The position numbers and the translations under genes are program-made. Below are positions 37,477 to 49,910 of a DNA stretch of 64,000 nt, in pieces (position 1 is the stretch's first letter; every line of letters starts with the position of its first letter). Location of the stretch: positions 159,001 to 223,000 of the forward strand of contig JAKOGI010000446.1 in NCBI GenBank assembly GCA_029747015.1. Reading direction: 5' to 3'. This stretch comes from Carnegiea gigantea (Eukaryota; Streptophyta; Magnoliopsida; Caryophyllales; Cactaceae). Below the pieces are notes generated by a model. The model was not told the origin of the DNA. It was given only the letters and a program-made list of their open reading frames with translations, and did no database searches.

Positions 37477-39400
37477 CAAACAAACGATTTTGGAGTTCGT
37501 TTGTTTAAAACCTTTTGGCTTGCTGCTTTCTCGTTTCCTACCATTCCCCTTCACTCCCGGTCTTCAGATCTCACTGATTCTCAATCCTCTAATGCTCACT
37601 CTGTAGTGTTTGGTATAGTTGTTTTAGTGAACTCACTTTCATAGTTAACATATTACGCATTAGAATAGTTGCAATGATGATAATTTTAATTGCATCGCAT
37701 GAACTTTCGTTTAGTAGGATTATTAGTATTGAGCTTTATGTTAAAAATGAAACTTAGTACAAAAATCTCATTCTATATATAGGGATGGTCTGAGGGCTAG
37801 ATCTGGTCAGATGGCCAAAGAATACCAATAGGATCAGTCATCAAAGTCAATATCAGAGATATGCCGACCTGCAAGAAGATCGAGTAAAGTTAGGGTTGAG
37901 AAATTCCTACTTGGTTACCCTCATGATACGCCCTAAATTTTCAATTTGATGCAGTCTAATTTTTTTTTTCCCCCAAAAATAACTATTCTTCCTCCATCTT
38001 CATCTAAAATAATACGTCATGGCATCACATCTACGTAGGCCTAATAACTTTTTTTTTCTTTTATTGTTATAAACTATATGCTTCATTCTATCTATTTATC
38101 ATAAAGTTTCTTCGAAATTATTGTAAGCACAATACTTCGATGGTTTTGCTAATTCTGTTGTACTCTATGTATTACTTTCATTTATATGCCTTGCACTTCC
38201 TATTCTGTCCTTTAGTAACATGATTCTTTTCATATTTATAGTTGAAATTTAGAAATGTAATAGTTACCATAAATATGACTTATCCATTGAAAAGCTAAAT
38301 ATGATAATATGATATAATTAGATATTCATAATAATTGAGTATGGTTTACTCTTTTTAATTTTGGGATTTCATTATGTGACTAGAATAGTCAATGGTAATA
38401 ATGTATATCATACACTTAGGAGTGTGTACTCCAACTTGCTATGTATATATATTTGTCTGGGGTGTATTTGTTATATGAACAACTTTTAATATATAATGTT
38501 AACGTGGCTTGTAGGAGTATGTACTCCCAAGAGTATAATATAAGCTTTGAATAGTCAATATAAACCAAAGAATTTTCCCAAGAAGAAAAGTTTCTATTAC
38601 AACACTAAGACATGAATATGGTTAATTCATTTTCAAGGCAGCTTTCGATCATTGTTTTGGGGTGTGATTCTGTGATAGAATGGTACTAAAGTGGATTTCT
38701 TTAATCAATTTTGTAACTATCAATGCTTGTATTCAAGTTCAACTGAACAAGAAAAAACCTATATACTATGCTTCTATATAGTGAAAGTGGAAGACCAAAT
38801 AATATACACATTGATTCCTGTTAGTAATATCAAGATCCCGAGCCCTGAATAACATCTTTTAGACTGTAATAGATTAATACATGTACCTTGTCATGTCAGA
38901 TTCCATCCCCAATTTAACTCAGCGTATGCAGCCTGAATATTGTCTTATGCATTACATCTCCATCCTGTCATCACATCATGCATTATCACTAGCAAAATTT
39001 CATTTTCTGATCATTTTCACCCATTACACATAATCAAATACCAAATAGCATGTAAGATGTGTCCAGTGGTTCTGACTCATTTCTTGTTAAAAAAATTCTG
39101 ATCATACATAAATATTCAAAGCTAACCAAAATTATCTCTCTCCAATACAGAAATGTCTATATTAGAAAATAATCATCATACAGGGAGAAATCCATTTATG
39201 ACCCACAGAAAGAAAAAAGGAAAAGGGAAAAGTAATGTGGGATTCATGATCTTAGCTTTTAATCGGAAAACTGTGCGCTCCAGTTTCAGACTCAGATATC
39301 CAAGCAATTGCAATTGCAATTGCAGGTGCAGTTGCACACTCTGTTCCCCAGAAATCAGAATTATCACGGACAGACACAGTCATGCCCTTGTTCAATTGCC
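37472..39400. other. Gene-free stretch upstream of the JmjC gene
   Basis: AT-rich spacer; I see no gene. The 39153-39404 ORF has no recognised domain. The promoter of the gene at 39558 should lie in the last part. Confidence 0.45.
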
Positions 39401-39478
39401 CTGAAAATTTCACCTTTACCCTCTCATCTACCCTACCCATCTCTCTTTTCTCAATCTAGGGGTACTCCTTAAGCTTAA

Positions 39479-39480
<2 letters not shown>

Positions 39481-39513
<33 letters not shown>

Positions 39514-39534
39514 GTCTCTCTCTATCTCTCTCTC
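39481..39534. repeat. (CT)n tract in the probable 5'UTR
   Basis: A CT run with a few interruptions, ending 23 bases before the ATG of the JmjC gene. Pyrimidine leaders of this kind are common in plant 5'UTRs. Confidence 0.9.
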
Positions 39535-39557
39535 AATCACATCTGCCCTGTTCATCA

Positions 39558-42500
39558 ATGGAGGGGGAGGAGCCCTTGCCGGACGATCTCCGCTGCAAGA
39601 GAACCGACGGCCGAGATTGGCGCTGCAAACGCCGCGTAGTCGACGGAAAGTCTTTCTGCGAAGCCCATCTCTACCGCGGCCAGAAAAAACGCCCCTCTTC
39701 CCCTAACCCTAACCCTAACTCTAACTCTGATTCTAAACCCACTCCCCGTCTCCGGATCCGGGTCCGTGTCAAGCCTGAACCCGTCGATGACGCCCCCGCC
39801 CCTGTTTCCGTGCCGGTGCCTGAGCACCTGCGGTGTCACCGCAACGATGGCCGGAGTTGGCGGTGCAAGCGGCAGGTGGTTGAAGGGCAAATGTTTTGCG
39901 AGATGCACTGCCCCCAAAAGCGGCCGAGGATGCCGGAGGAGAGAGAAAACGGAACTGGGTCTCCGTCTCCGGTGCCGGAGAACCGGCGGTGCGCCCGGAA
40001 TAATGGGAAGGATTGGCGGTGCAGGCGGGAAGCACTTGAGGGGCACTCTTTCTGCGAGATTCACTTGAATAGGACAAAAAACAAAGATAAAGTGAAAGAG
40101 AAACGAATAGCAACACCCTTGCTGGAAAATGAGGAGCCTTCGCCCTTTCCGGAGAGTCTCCGGTGCACGCGAAACGACGGCCGGGACTGGCGATGTAAGA
40201 GGCGGGTTGTTGATGGACAAAATCTGTGTGAAGCCCACTTTAAGAAGCTCAAAATCAAGGGACCTTCTAGTGAAGATGTGGAGAAAGAGAGACAGAAATC
40301 AGGGCCCTCCCCGAAGAAGAGGAGGAGGGTTTTCCCGCCGGTGCCGGAGAATCTCCGGTGCACTCTGATTGATGGGCGTGGGCGGTGCCAGCGGCGGGCC
40401 ATTGAGGGCGGAACCCTTTGTGAAGTTCACTTGAAGAGGGCTGAGAAATGCCAGAGTAATAAGAAGCTCAATGTGGCCATTATCAAGCCTGAGCCTGATA
40501 CTGAGCCTGAGCTTGAGTCAGTCTCAGTTAAGGAGAAGGGGAAAGATAAGCAACAAGAGAAAGAGAAAGAGAAAGAGGAAGAGGAGAAAGAAAAGGAAAA
40601 AGTGAAAGAGAAAGCGAAAAAGAAGGAGAAGGGGAAGGAGAAGAAGGAAGAGAAGGGGGAGGAGAAAGAGAAGGAGAATGAGAGAGGGACTCCATTGGTG
40701 GAGGGGGAGGGAGATGATCTACGGTGCAAACGGACTGATGGGCGAGGATGGCGATGCAAGATGAAGGTTTTGGAGGGGAAAACTCTATGTGAGATTCATT
40801 ATGAGCAGGGGAGGTTGAGGCAAATGAAGGTAACGGTGCCCGAGTCGATGAAGATCAAACGAGGTGAAGGGGGAGAGGAGAAGATAGAGAAGAAGTTGAA
40901 GAAGAAGCGAGAATTGGAGGTTTTGGAGAATAGTTCGGATAAAGGGATGAAGAGGATGAAGGCTGATTTGATTAGAGTGTTCTTGAGAAGAGAGATTATT
41001 GAGAGGAGTAAGAAGGGTGAAAAGGGTTGTGAGAGTTCAGGGGAAGTGACTAGGGACTTGCCTTATGGGTTAATGGCAATCCCCCCTGCTCCCTCAACTC
41101 AGTTTCTTGACAATGCTGAGTCTTTGGGGGTGAAAGTTGGGGTGCAATGTTATAAGCCTACTGTTAATCGGAGGTTTCGGTCTAAGAATATTGAACCACC
41201 TCCTATTAGCTCATTGAAGGTAATTATGGGCTTGGAATTCTTTGTTGTTTTTCACTGCCTTTTTATTGTTTGGTTGGTAATTATTCTGAGATTTCGTGTC
41301 TTACCTTAGGTTGTACCATATGTGGGAAATTTGGGTAAGGTGAAGAACAATGGGAGAAGGAAATGCCATTGGTGTCGACGTAGTGAGAATAAAACTTTAA
41401 CCAAATGTTTGAGTTGCAGAAAGCGGTTCTTTTGCTCAGATTGCATGAAAGAAAGGTACAATGTTTTCCTGGAATAGTGAAGAGGCAATTTGTGTTTACC
41501 TTCATCTTTGTTGATTGACTTTAGTTGGTATTGTTTCCTATTAAGAGCAGCACAATTACCCTTGTATTAGCTGTCGTGCATGGGGACATTTGACTTTGTG
41601 TCTAGGCGATATGCTCTTATGCAATTTTAGCATTGCAACTTTCATGCCAAAGTGCCAATCAGTAAAACTGGAGTGTGTCTCGGGTAGAGAACCTCACTGT
41701 GAGATGGTCTCATCAGGACACATAGGAGTAAGGTCGGTGGGGGTAAATGAGCACTGTAACAATAAAGGAGGCTACACCACAGGAGACTTCTCCTTTGAGA
41801 ATTAGCAATAATGTTGGATCTTTACCCTCCCAGAAAGGAGGCCAAAAATGGTGTGGTTCTACCTTACGTCGAATTCAGATGTTAAGATTAGAGCCTCTAA
41901 ATGATGCTTTTCATCTTAAAGACTGAAAGCATGTGCTGTGTCAGTGTGTCACCATATGTACTTCGTCAGAGTCGCCATCCTGTAGACAAGGAAGGGGAAT
42001 GGGAAGGATAGATGGGAGCTTGTAATACAGAAATGGTTGTTTAAAAAAGAAAAACTTTTGGGACAGGCTTCTTGTAACTGGGCCATTAAAGATATGGATG
42101 CACTTCTGATGTCAACTCATTTGACATATCTAGTGGCCTCCTGGTTCTTTGCTGCTGCTGTTTGCCCTTGACAACCACACTGTATTCTGTTGATTAGCAA
42201 CTACAGTTGTCTGGACTATCGAACTCTGTGTGCTGATATATTGCTGGTCATCTCATAATCCTGCTTCACCAATCTTTGTTTTGCCTATTTGGGGGTTTTG
42301 CATTAGGTGCAGTGATCCCCAGGAGGTTAAACGGCGATGCCCAGTTTGCCGCGGAAGTTGTGACTGTAAGTTTTGCAGGACTACGAAATCAAAGAATATG
42401 GGCCCCAAGGTTTGCCACTCATCTTCATTTTGAGTTTTTTCGTGTAGTTGATCTTGAGCTGTACATTGACAGCAGAGGAACTGTGGTAGGAAATCGTGAA

Positions 42501-45500
42501 GGAGCAATATACAGGAAGCAAATTACAACAGTTGCAGTACTTGATCAACTTCCTTCTCCCTATCCTTGTGCAAATCAACCAGGTGCAGAGTGTAGAGATG
42601 GAGAAGGAAGCAAAATTTAAAGGTTTTTATCACACCATTGCTGACATTGATGTTATTGACTCTTATGTGATGTGAGCTTTTGAGCCTTTATTTTATTTGT
42701 TGTAGTGTCTCCTTTCTGACGTGTTAGTTGCTTGACAGGGCAGAATCTCTCTGAAGTTGAGATTAGGCAAGCTGATGTTGGCTGCAGTGACAGTTGCTGC
42801 TGGTATGTCCTTTGCTCTGCTTGAAGTTGATCGGGTATGCAACTATGTATACTTTTGTTTCTCACTGTTTGACCTTCTGATCAGCAACAACTGCAAAAGT
42901 CCAATATTGGATTTCCACAGAAGCTGCCTGAATTGTTCATACAATCTTTGCTTGAGTTGCTGTCGAGAATACAGCCAAGGGGGCTTGCTCAGGGGGCATG
43001 GGAATGTTAATATTAGAACTAAAACACATCTACCTGGTCTGAAAAGTTGTTCAGAGAAAATACAAAACTGCAGCTCTGCACCGAGCACAGAAAATGCAGA
43101 CCTTGCTTCTTCTGCTTCCCTAGCAATCTCAGCTGCTTGTCTTCAAATATCTTGTCCGCCTTTGGAGCTTGGTGGTTGCAATAACAGCATGCTTGATTTG
43201 AGATGTATTTTTCCACTTAATTGGACCAAAGAACTAGAAATCAGTGCCACAGAGATGGTTTCTGAGTGTGACTTTCTACAAACTAGAGATGACTCTGTGC
43301 AATGTTCGTTATGTGCTAGTCTCTCTGAAGCTGATAAAAGCAAGGAGTTACTGGAAGCCTCTAGGAGAAAAGATTCAGAGGACAATTTTCTCTATTGCCC
43401 ATGTGCTTCTGATGATCATGATATTGTTCTTGCTCACTTCCAGAGGCATTGGCAGAAGGGTCACCCTGTAAAGGTTCATAAGTTGCTTCGAGATGGGTCA
43501 AACTTGAGTTGGGATCCACTAAATATGTTCTCTTGTTATTTGGAGAAGGCAATCGGTAATTGTGAAAATGTGAAAGAAGCTGAAAATGCAAATCACTCAG
43601 ATTGGTATGATGTTGAAATAGGTATTAAGGAGTCCTTTACTAGGTCATTGGGGAAGGGATGCACGAGGAAACGCCGCGAGACACTAAAATTGAAGGCTAA
43701 CCTTTCTTCAGCTTTGTCTCGTAAGCTGTTTGAAAGTCATTATGCGGGGATTATCTGTGCCCTACCACTCCAAGAATACACCAACCCTAGGACAGGACTT
43801 CTGAACCTTGCTGGGAAATTGCCAGAGGATTTTCCAGCTTCTAAAATTGGTCCGCATTTATGTATCTCGTGTGGAAGCAGGGAAGAAATTGCAAGAGGTG
43901 AATTGGTGACTAACCTGTGTTACAACTCTTATGATGTGGTGGGTGTTCGTACCTTTCTTTCAGTTCTTATTGCGTTCATTGCATTTTCATCTAGTTGTAA
44001 CTTGGAAACGTGTAGGCTTTACATAGCCTTCTTACTGAAGTGTTAAACATTTCTGACTTAAATTGTTTTTGGGTTCTTTTGCAGGTGAATGTCTTGGTAC
44101 ATGCTGATGGTTCACCTTGTTCCACGGAGCTACTTAGTAAGATCAAAAAGTTAATGAAACATAGTGGCACCAACAACCAGGAAGGACATTGTTTGCAGAG
44201 TTCAGAAAGTGAGGGAACAAGAATGCATAGTGAGATTTTGCTTGGAGCAGGAGGGCAGGATAGGGTTTTGGAAAGGAATTCCTTGAGCCAAGGAGTAACG
44301 GGTAGCTGCTCAGTTGCAGCAAATGATCCATCCGGTGCCAACATTGGGGATGACAAATCACCTGCTAAGGTTCATGGTTCTGATACTGATTCCGATGCTT
44401 CGATGGTATGCTCCGGGGCCCGTCATAGTCCTGAGAAGTCAATAGATCAGATGTCTCACCTGGACCGTATGGAAAGCACCAGTCTTTCTGACATCAGACA
44501 TCCATCGAACCCTTGTGGGGCTGAGTGGGATGTCTTTCGCAGACAAGACATTCCAAAGCTCCTGGAGTATATTGCGAAGCACATGGATGAGTTCAATTAC
44601 AATTGTGACCTTCAGAAAAATGTGAGTGAAAACTGTGTAACAGCCCTGCTACAAGTTTCTGTTGTCTGGTGGATCTTATTTGTTTGTTTTGGTGCTTTGG
44701 TTGATCTTATTGGTCAAGTTTGTGATGTTGCTTCAGGTTGTTCATCCAATATTTGATGGAAGTTTCTATCTTGATGCAACTCATAAATTGAGGCTGAAGG
44801 AGGAGTTTGGTGGGTATTGCTTTTATGGATTACTTTTATTTGTTTCCTTTACATATTTGATGACTTGACGAAGTTTGTGAACATCTGTTCCCAGATATTG
44901 AACCATGGACATTCAATCAATGCCTTGGAGAAGCGGTGTTTATCCCAGCAGGATGTCCATACCAGATAAAGAATATCAAAGTAAGTTGCTTAATTCAATC
45001 CTCAGATTAATTGATTTGGAACATTATTATTGTTTCCAAAATATGGATTTCCAGTGTTTATTAGGGGCTTCTTCATACATATTAAGAACTGCTGAACCAA
45101 GGCAAATCGATACTTTTGGGTTAACTGCCTGCTACTCCGCTGGAACTGTAGAGGACAATTCAGTGATGCTTTTCCCATTAAGCTACGGTAGCCTTGGTAG
45201 GATTTTGTGTATGCTTTTCCATTAAGCTACCATTGGGGAACGAATTCAGTGATGCCTTTTCCATTAAGCCACACCAATACCATAGCCGCAGTAGGACTGT
45301 GTATTGGTTTGGGAAGCTGCATTGACTCTGGCATGTGCTTTCTCCACTACCTCCCCCCCCACCCCAAAATGGAAGTGAGCTTTGGACTAAACTGTACTGA
45401 TTTTGTCATGCATTTTCACTGTGGAAGTCTTGTGTTAGCGTCGTCGTGGGATTTGTCTCACCTGAAAATGCATCAGAGTGCATCAAGCTGATGGATGAAA

Positions 45501-45724
45501 TTCGTGTTCTTCCAAATGATCACAAGGCAAAACAAGAGAAGCTGGAGGTATATTACTGGATAATCCTTTTACGACTTCTGAGCTATGAATCCCTTTGAAT
45601 GGATTGTTAATGTACTCGAGGAACTAAGCAGGTGGAGAAGATGACAATATGCAGCGTAGATGAAGCCATCAAGGAAATGTATAGGCTCAAGAACGAAGTA
45701 CGCAACCATCCATCCCTCCCCTAA
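39558..45724 (+). CDS. JmjC protein of the KDM3 group with six WRC fingers, 1356 aa
   Basis: A nuclear chromatin protein resembling plant KDM3/JHDM2 (JMJ24-JMJ29) proteins. Exons: 39558-41219, 41310-41455, 42307-42409, 42490-42622, 42739-42802, 42885-43938, 44085-44621, 44737-44809, 44895-44980, 45428-45547, 45632-45724. Exon 1 codes for six WRC zinc fingers (C-x9-C-x10-C-x2-H); the fifth lacks one residue and the Trp. A 50-residue Lys/Glu-rich stretch separates fingers five and six. Exons 2-3 encode a RING-like Cys-rich region, exons 5-6 a second Cys-rich motif ([17 protein letters not shown]). The JmjC domain spans exons 6-10. Its iron-binding triad appears lost: Cys1048 and Asn1050 replace the HxD pair (NLCYNSYDV) and Tyr1280 replaces the second His (AGCPYQ). 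It is thus probably not an active H3K9 demethylase, but a scaffold or ubiquitin ligase-like factor. JMJ24 or JMJ28 is the likeliest relative. Exon 4 start rests on frame alone. Confidence 0.88.
41456..42306 (+). other. Intron 2 of the JmjC gene
   Basis: An 851-bp intron between the two halves of the RING-like region (donor GAAAG|GTACAA, acceptor TTGCATTAG|GTGC). ORFs in it, such as 41590-41805, are not exons of this gene: joining 41455 to 42307 restores the Cys-rich frame. Confidence 0.8.
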
Positions 45725-46420
45725 GTACTGAATGAGAATGAAGAACAGAACAAGGAGTCTCCAGGGTGATGATTTGTGCATGGTGTTATACTTTTCAATG
45801 TTCCAAAAATTCTTGAGACAATATTGGATGGAGATCAAGAAGTGGTCATCTCATATTTTCGAATAAGTGCGTATGTAAATTAAGATCTGGGAATGTACAT
45901 ATTGCTGCGTGTTGCATTGTGTCAAGTGATACTGGTTGGGATCCTTGGCTGTGTAAATATGATGACAACATGGCACAAGATACTCTAGGGTAATACATAT
46001 TTTTTTTTGATCTCTACGGCTTAGCCTTTGCGTGCTTGTTTTTGGTTGTGCGAGTACTCCGGTAATTGACACACACTCTCCATATTTTGCGTTGTCGATG
46101 AGATGCTGACTTCATAAGAAGATAATTGAAGCTGTCAAGGCATTAGGCCTTAAGGTCAAGGTTGATTGTATTTGTATCAAAATGGCCCTCTGTAACCCTT
46201 ACAGAACAAACATATTAATACAAAATGCCATGTTTATCCAACTGAGTAATCTCGTTTGCCCATGGAAGCAAGGCTTATTACAAGGATGTACAACTCTCAC
46301 TTTATTCGATATGTCTTGGTACAAGGCTAGATTACAGCCAAAAGTGTTATTTTGCTAATTTACACACTGGAGCTTTAGTCCATGTCCCTGAAACTATAGC
46401 CTTTACATTATGTACGTAGG
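45725..46420. other. Spacer between convergent JmjC and PEBP genes
   Basis: About 700 bases that must hold both 3'UTRs, since the JmjC gene ends at 45724 on + and the PEBP gene ends at 46421 on -. No gene recognised. Confidence 0.6.
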
Positions 46421-47498
46421 TTAGATAGCATTAAGATTCTGCTTCTGGGAGTAGAAAAAGGCAGCGGCAACCGGCAATCCCAGGTTGTTCTGCTCTGCAA
46501 AACGGCGGGTGTTGAAACCGGCACGGACAGTTGGCGGTGGCACTCCTTTAGGCTTTTCCAGCGCTGCCGGTTGCTTAAAGACCACAAACACGTATCGATG
46601 CTTCCCTATGGGTGGCGATGGTCCCACGTACGGCACCAGTTCTCTTCCTGCACAAACATAACGTTGTATAATGAAACTTTCCATCTCACAAATATCCTTC
46701 ATATTACTCAATAACACCGGAATCGGTCCTATGATGGCAATTATACTCGCAAATGTCAAGACTACCCGCATCTGTATCTCCGAAATCCCGCAAAGTTGAG
46801 GCCCACATCGAAAGTCGTTACTGTCATACAGTACTGAAGAATACTGTCTAGTTTAATAGATGGGTGTTTGGGATTAAATCTAGCACAAAAATCAAACTAG
46901 GTTATCCGAGTTTGATTGGGACAAGTTTGGTGTGCTGCTTGGTTCTACGTGTTCGGTTTCAGAGTAAGAGTAATAGAGACAAAAGAGAAGCATACCTTTG
47001 GATGCATCCATCCCTTCAGGAATGTCAACAAGAAGCCTGCAAGAGATTGATTAATTATTGACTACGAAAAATTTGTTTTGAAAATTAACAGATTAGACAT
47101 GAAAGTAAAGTATTAAAGACATTCAAGTACTAACCAGTGAAGCCATTCCTTTGCGGTTGGTTGAGCAGGGCTTGGAGCATCTGGATCGACCATTACCTAG
47201 AATACAAACAAACCATCAAAATTGATTTAATTGTATGACTGAAGATCAAGACTAATAAGTAAAGCTTGAATTGGTTGCAAATAAGACGACATACGAGAGT
47301 ATAGAGGTTGTTAGGGTTAGGGTTTGGAGTAGTAATTTTAACATAAGGCTTGTTTTTGGCTTCCACGGGCTTAAGCTCGACACCACTTGTGATTACTTGG
47401 GAGTCGTATTGAACTATTAGCTCAGCTGTCGGAGTAAACGAGTCCAGGACGTCTCCGATCACTTTTCCGGCCACCAAGGGATCTGTTGCCCTCGACAT
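46421..47498 (-). CDS. MFT: PEBP protein, MFT-like, copy 1, 4 exons, 177 aa
   Basis: A phosphatidylethanolamine-binding (FT/TFL1) family protein of the MOTHER OF FT AND TFL1 type, small cytosolic or nuclear regulators linked to seed dormancy and germination. Exons (minus): 47498-47295, 47196-47135, 47036-46996 and 46647-46421, the canonical 4-exon PEBP plan with a 62-nt exon 2 and a 41-nt exon 3. The ligand-pocket motifs DPDAPSP and GKHRYVF are present. A Trp (KEWLHW) stands where FT has Tyr85 and TFL1 has His88, which is MFT-like. The frame is open upstream to 47651, but a TATA-like box lies at 47632-47641, so upstream ATGs would precede transcription; Met at 47498 is chosen. Copy 2 lies 2.4 kb upstream on the same strand. 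Confidence 0.9.
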
Positions 47499-47631
47499 GT
47501 CTTGTGATCCTTGTTCGAGCTCACTACGTGATGCTCGGTACTGATGATTGCTTAGGCAAAACCCGAGGACGAACACAAGTACTAGCAGTTGTCTAGCTAA
47601 AGAACTTAAGAAAGGCATTCCTGATTTGAGG

Positions 47632-47641
47632 GTTAAATAGG
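47632..47641 (-). promoter_or_regulatory. TATA-like box of PEBP copy 1
   Basis: CCTATTTAAC on the minus strand, 134 bases before the chosen ATG. The identical 10-mer occurs at the matching place before copy 2. Confidence 0.6.
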
Positions 47642-47983
47642 AATTAGACATGAACTATAGCTTGCAAGGATTGCTCAAGAACAACAGTATTGCGCTTGGG
47701 GGAAACAAAACATACATTGCGCCCAGAATATGGTAGATACAAAAAGGCCTCCTTTGGAGTGGTCCTAAATGTTCTGGGGTCCATTCCATTAATTCTTACC
47801 TATCCCCTCCGATTTTTTTGGGCTGGCTAGACGACGGTAAGAAGCTGCTGGCACGTTCTGTCCGTCATTTGTCCCCTTCCAATCCGACCCATTAAAGTAA
47901 ATATACTAGTATTAGGTTTAAATTGCATGCAGTAAGTGTAGAAAATAATGTGTTCAGAAATGCTAATAAAAGCAAATCTAACA

Positions 47984-47985
<2 letters not shown>

Positions 47986-48024
<39 letters not shown>
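47986..48024. repeat. (AT)n microsatellite
   Basis: About 19 AT units. Confidence 0.95.
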
Positions 48025-48029
<5 letters not shown>

Positions 48030-49128
48030 TAGAAAAATATATATGCATTAGAAAATGGATTATTATTTGCTTTTCCTTGGGGGGAGGGGAGCCTTATTAA
48101 ATTTGGAAAGAGACTGAACTGACTAAACTCAAGATTGTAAATCCTGACCAAACAAAATACGTGGATAATAATTTCAAACACAAATATATATCACTTCCCA
48201 TATGTTTGAGCCATATGTTCTGCAATATGTTGCATTTAGTATCCAGTTTGCATTAACACTGAAATTGAAAATGAAAGAATCATCTTTGGATTACTTCTCT
48301 GGGTTGGATCTTAGGTGTATTGTGGCACAATGAATTTTTAAATTGTTATAAGCTTCCTTTGTATGAAGGCACAAGCGGTAAGTTGTTCTATAAATCGAAT
48401 ATGTATAACTGCCCTTCTCCATAGCAATGTAATTAATGTGTAAAATTAAGCTGTTACATTAGATTCTTCCACATTATATTTAGACAGAACTCTTAATTAG
48501 GTATAAACCTTAAGTTGAATTTGAAACATAGAAAATAAAATTCATAATAAGCTTTAAAAGTAAATTTTTTTCAAAAAAAAAAAAAAATGTAACACTCAAA
48601 AATAAACATAAGTGATTCAAACCTGAAATATTGCAATAATGCGCCGTAAACTATTAATAATGACGACCCGTAATGAACAGTCCAATTGCTTGAGACAGTG
48701 AACTGATTATCATGGTTTTAATAAAGAAGATGATTATCATTTAATTAGGTGATAAGCCAAATACTTACAAAAAAGGCTGGAAGTCTTCCGAAAATGATAA
48801 TTGAGAATATAAGCTCCTTCAAGTATGACAGAAAGCCACAACGTATATTATTGGGAAGAATGAGAGATATGGTGGCGTTGAGGCAGCTATTTGTGCCTCT
48901 AAATTGACAAAGCTTACATCATTCACATAGGAGTATGTACTCCCGGAAATCACATAGGCAAAATATATGATAGTAACCACTCATATGACAAATACATATT
49001 GAAAAATATATATGTGTGACAATAAGAGTAGATACTCTTAGGTGTATATAATAAATTATCCTAAATTGACATCTGTAGATGTAACCAAAAATAGACTATT
49101 ATCAAGAGTGCATACTCTTAAGTTCAGG

Positions 49129-49130
<2 letters not shown>

Positions 49131-49205
<75 letters not shown>

Positions 49206-49210
49206 ATATG
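49131..49210. repeat. (AT)n microsatellite
   Basis: About 40 AT units with one interruption near 49194. Confidence 0.96.
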
Positions 49211-49910
49211 TTCATATACTTATTATTTTTCCTAGCTATATGTGCGCATGAGTTTTGTTCGTGGCATTTCATCATGTCCACCAAAAAAAAAAAAAAAAAG
49301 TAAATTTGACTGAATATGATTTTTTTTTTTTTTTTAATGTGATCAATGTTAAGTATGTCATTCTCTGGAAGTAAGGCAATGAAAGATTTTTTTAAAAAAA
49401 AAAAAGGGTTCTCACAGGCTAGGTGGTAGATTTGTGCAGAAATTATATGGCTTTCTCTTAAATATGTCAGGCAATGGGAACAATCACATCGAAGAAGCCG
49501 AGAATAGAATTTTGTGGGCAGAATGAAAGAAAAGTATTTGTAAGTAGACAACTTAATGTACCGATGTTAAGCACATCAAAATTATTGTTGTTAAAATATT
49601 AACAAATAGTAGGATGAGTTTTAAACATAGGCAAAAGTAACACTCTAATACTTCAATGTGTTGCACCAAGTATGATGATTCTTATCGATCAAGACCAAAT
49701 TGAGTCAGCCTCCCCCCCCCCCCAAAAAAAAAGGTTTTCTACATTGCAATCATATTACTACTGGATTACATGAAGCACAAGCTGACGACATATACACAAA
49801 TTATTCAATAACACATCAATAATTACAAAGCAAGACTAACATAAAGCTCATCGTGGCTTTATTTATTGCAGCTAATGACAAAATTAAAGGGAAAGGTAAG
49901 ATTTTAGAGT

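Larger units (their letters stand above)
47642..49900. other. Spacer between the two PEBP genes
   Basis: AT-rich; contains two (AT)n tracts and poly-A/T runs. Some short words such as 'gagtacatactc'-like pieces recur here and near 38410-38530, perhaps an old repeat. No gene recognised. Confidence 0.45.

Noticed and set aside
39555..40238. Long minus-strand ORF opposite the WRC fingers
   Set aside because: A mirror of the GC-rich repeated exon on the plus strand. Its protein has no sensible composition or domain.
42276..42620. ORF overlapping JmjC exons 3 and 4
   Set aside because: It is in the wrong frame. Joining 42307-42409 and 42490-42622 gives the conserved Cys-rich and helical regions instead.
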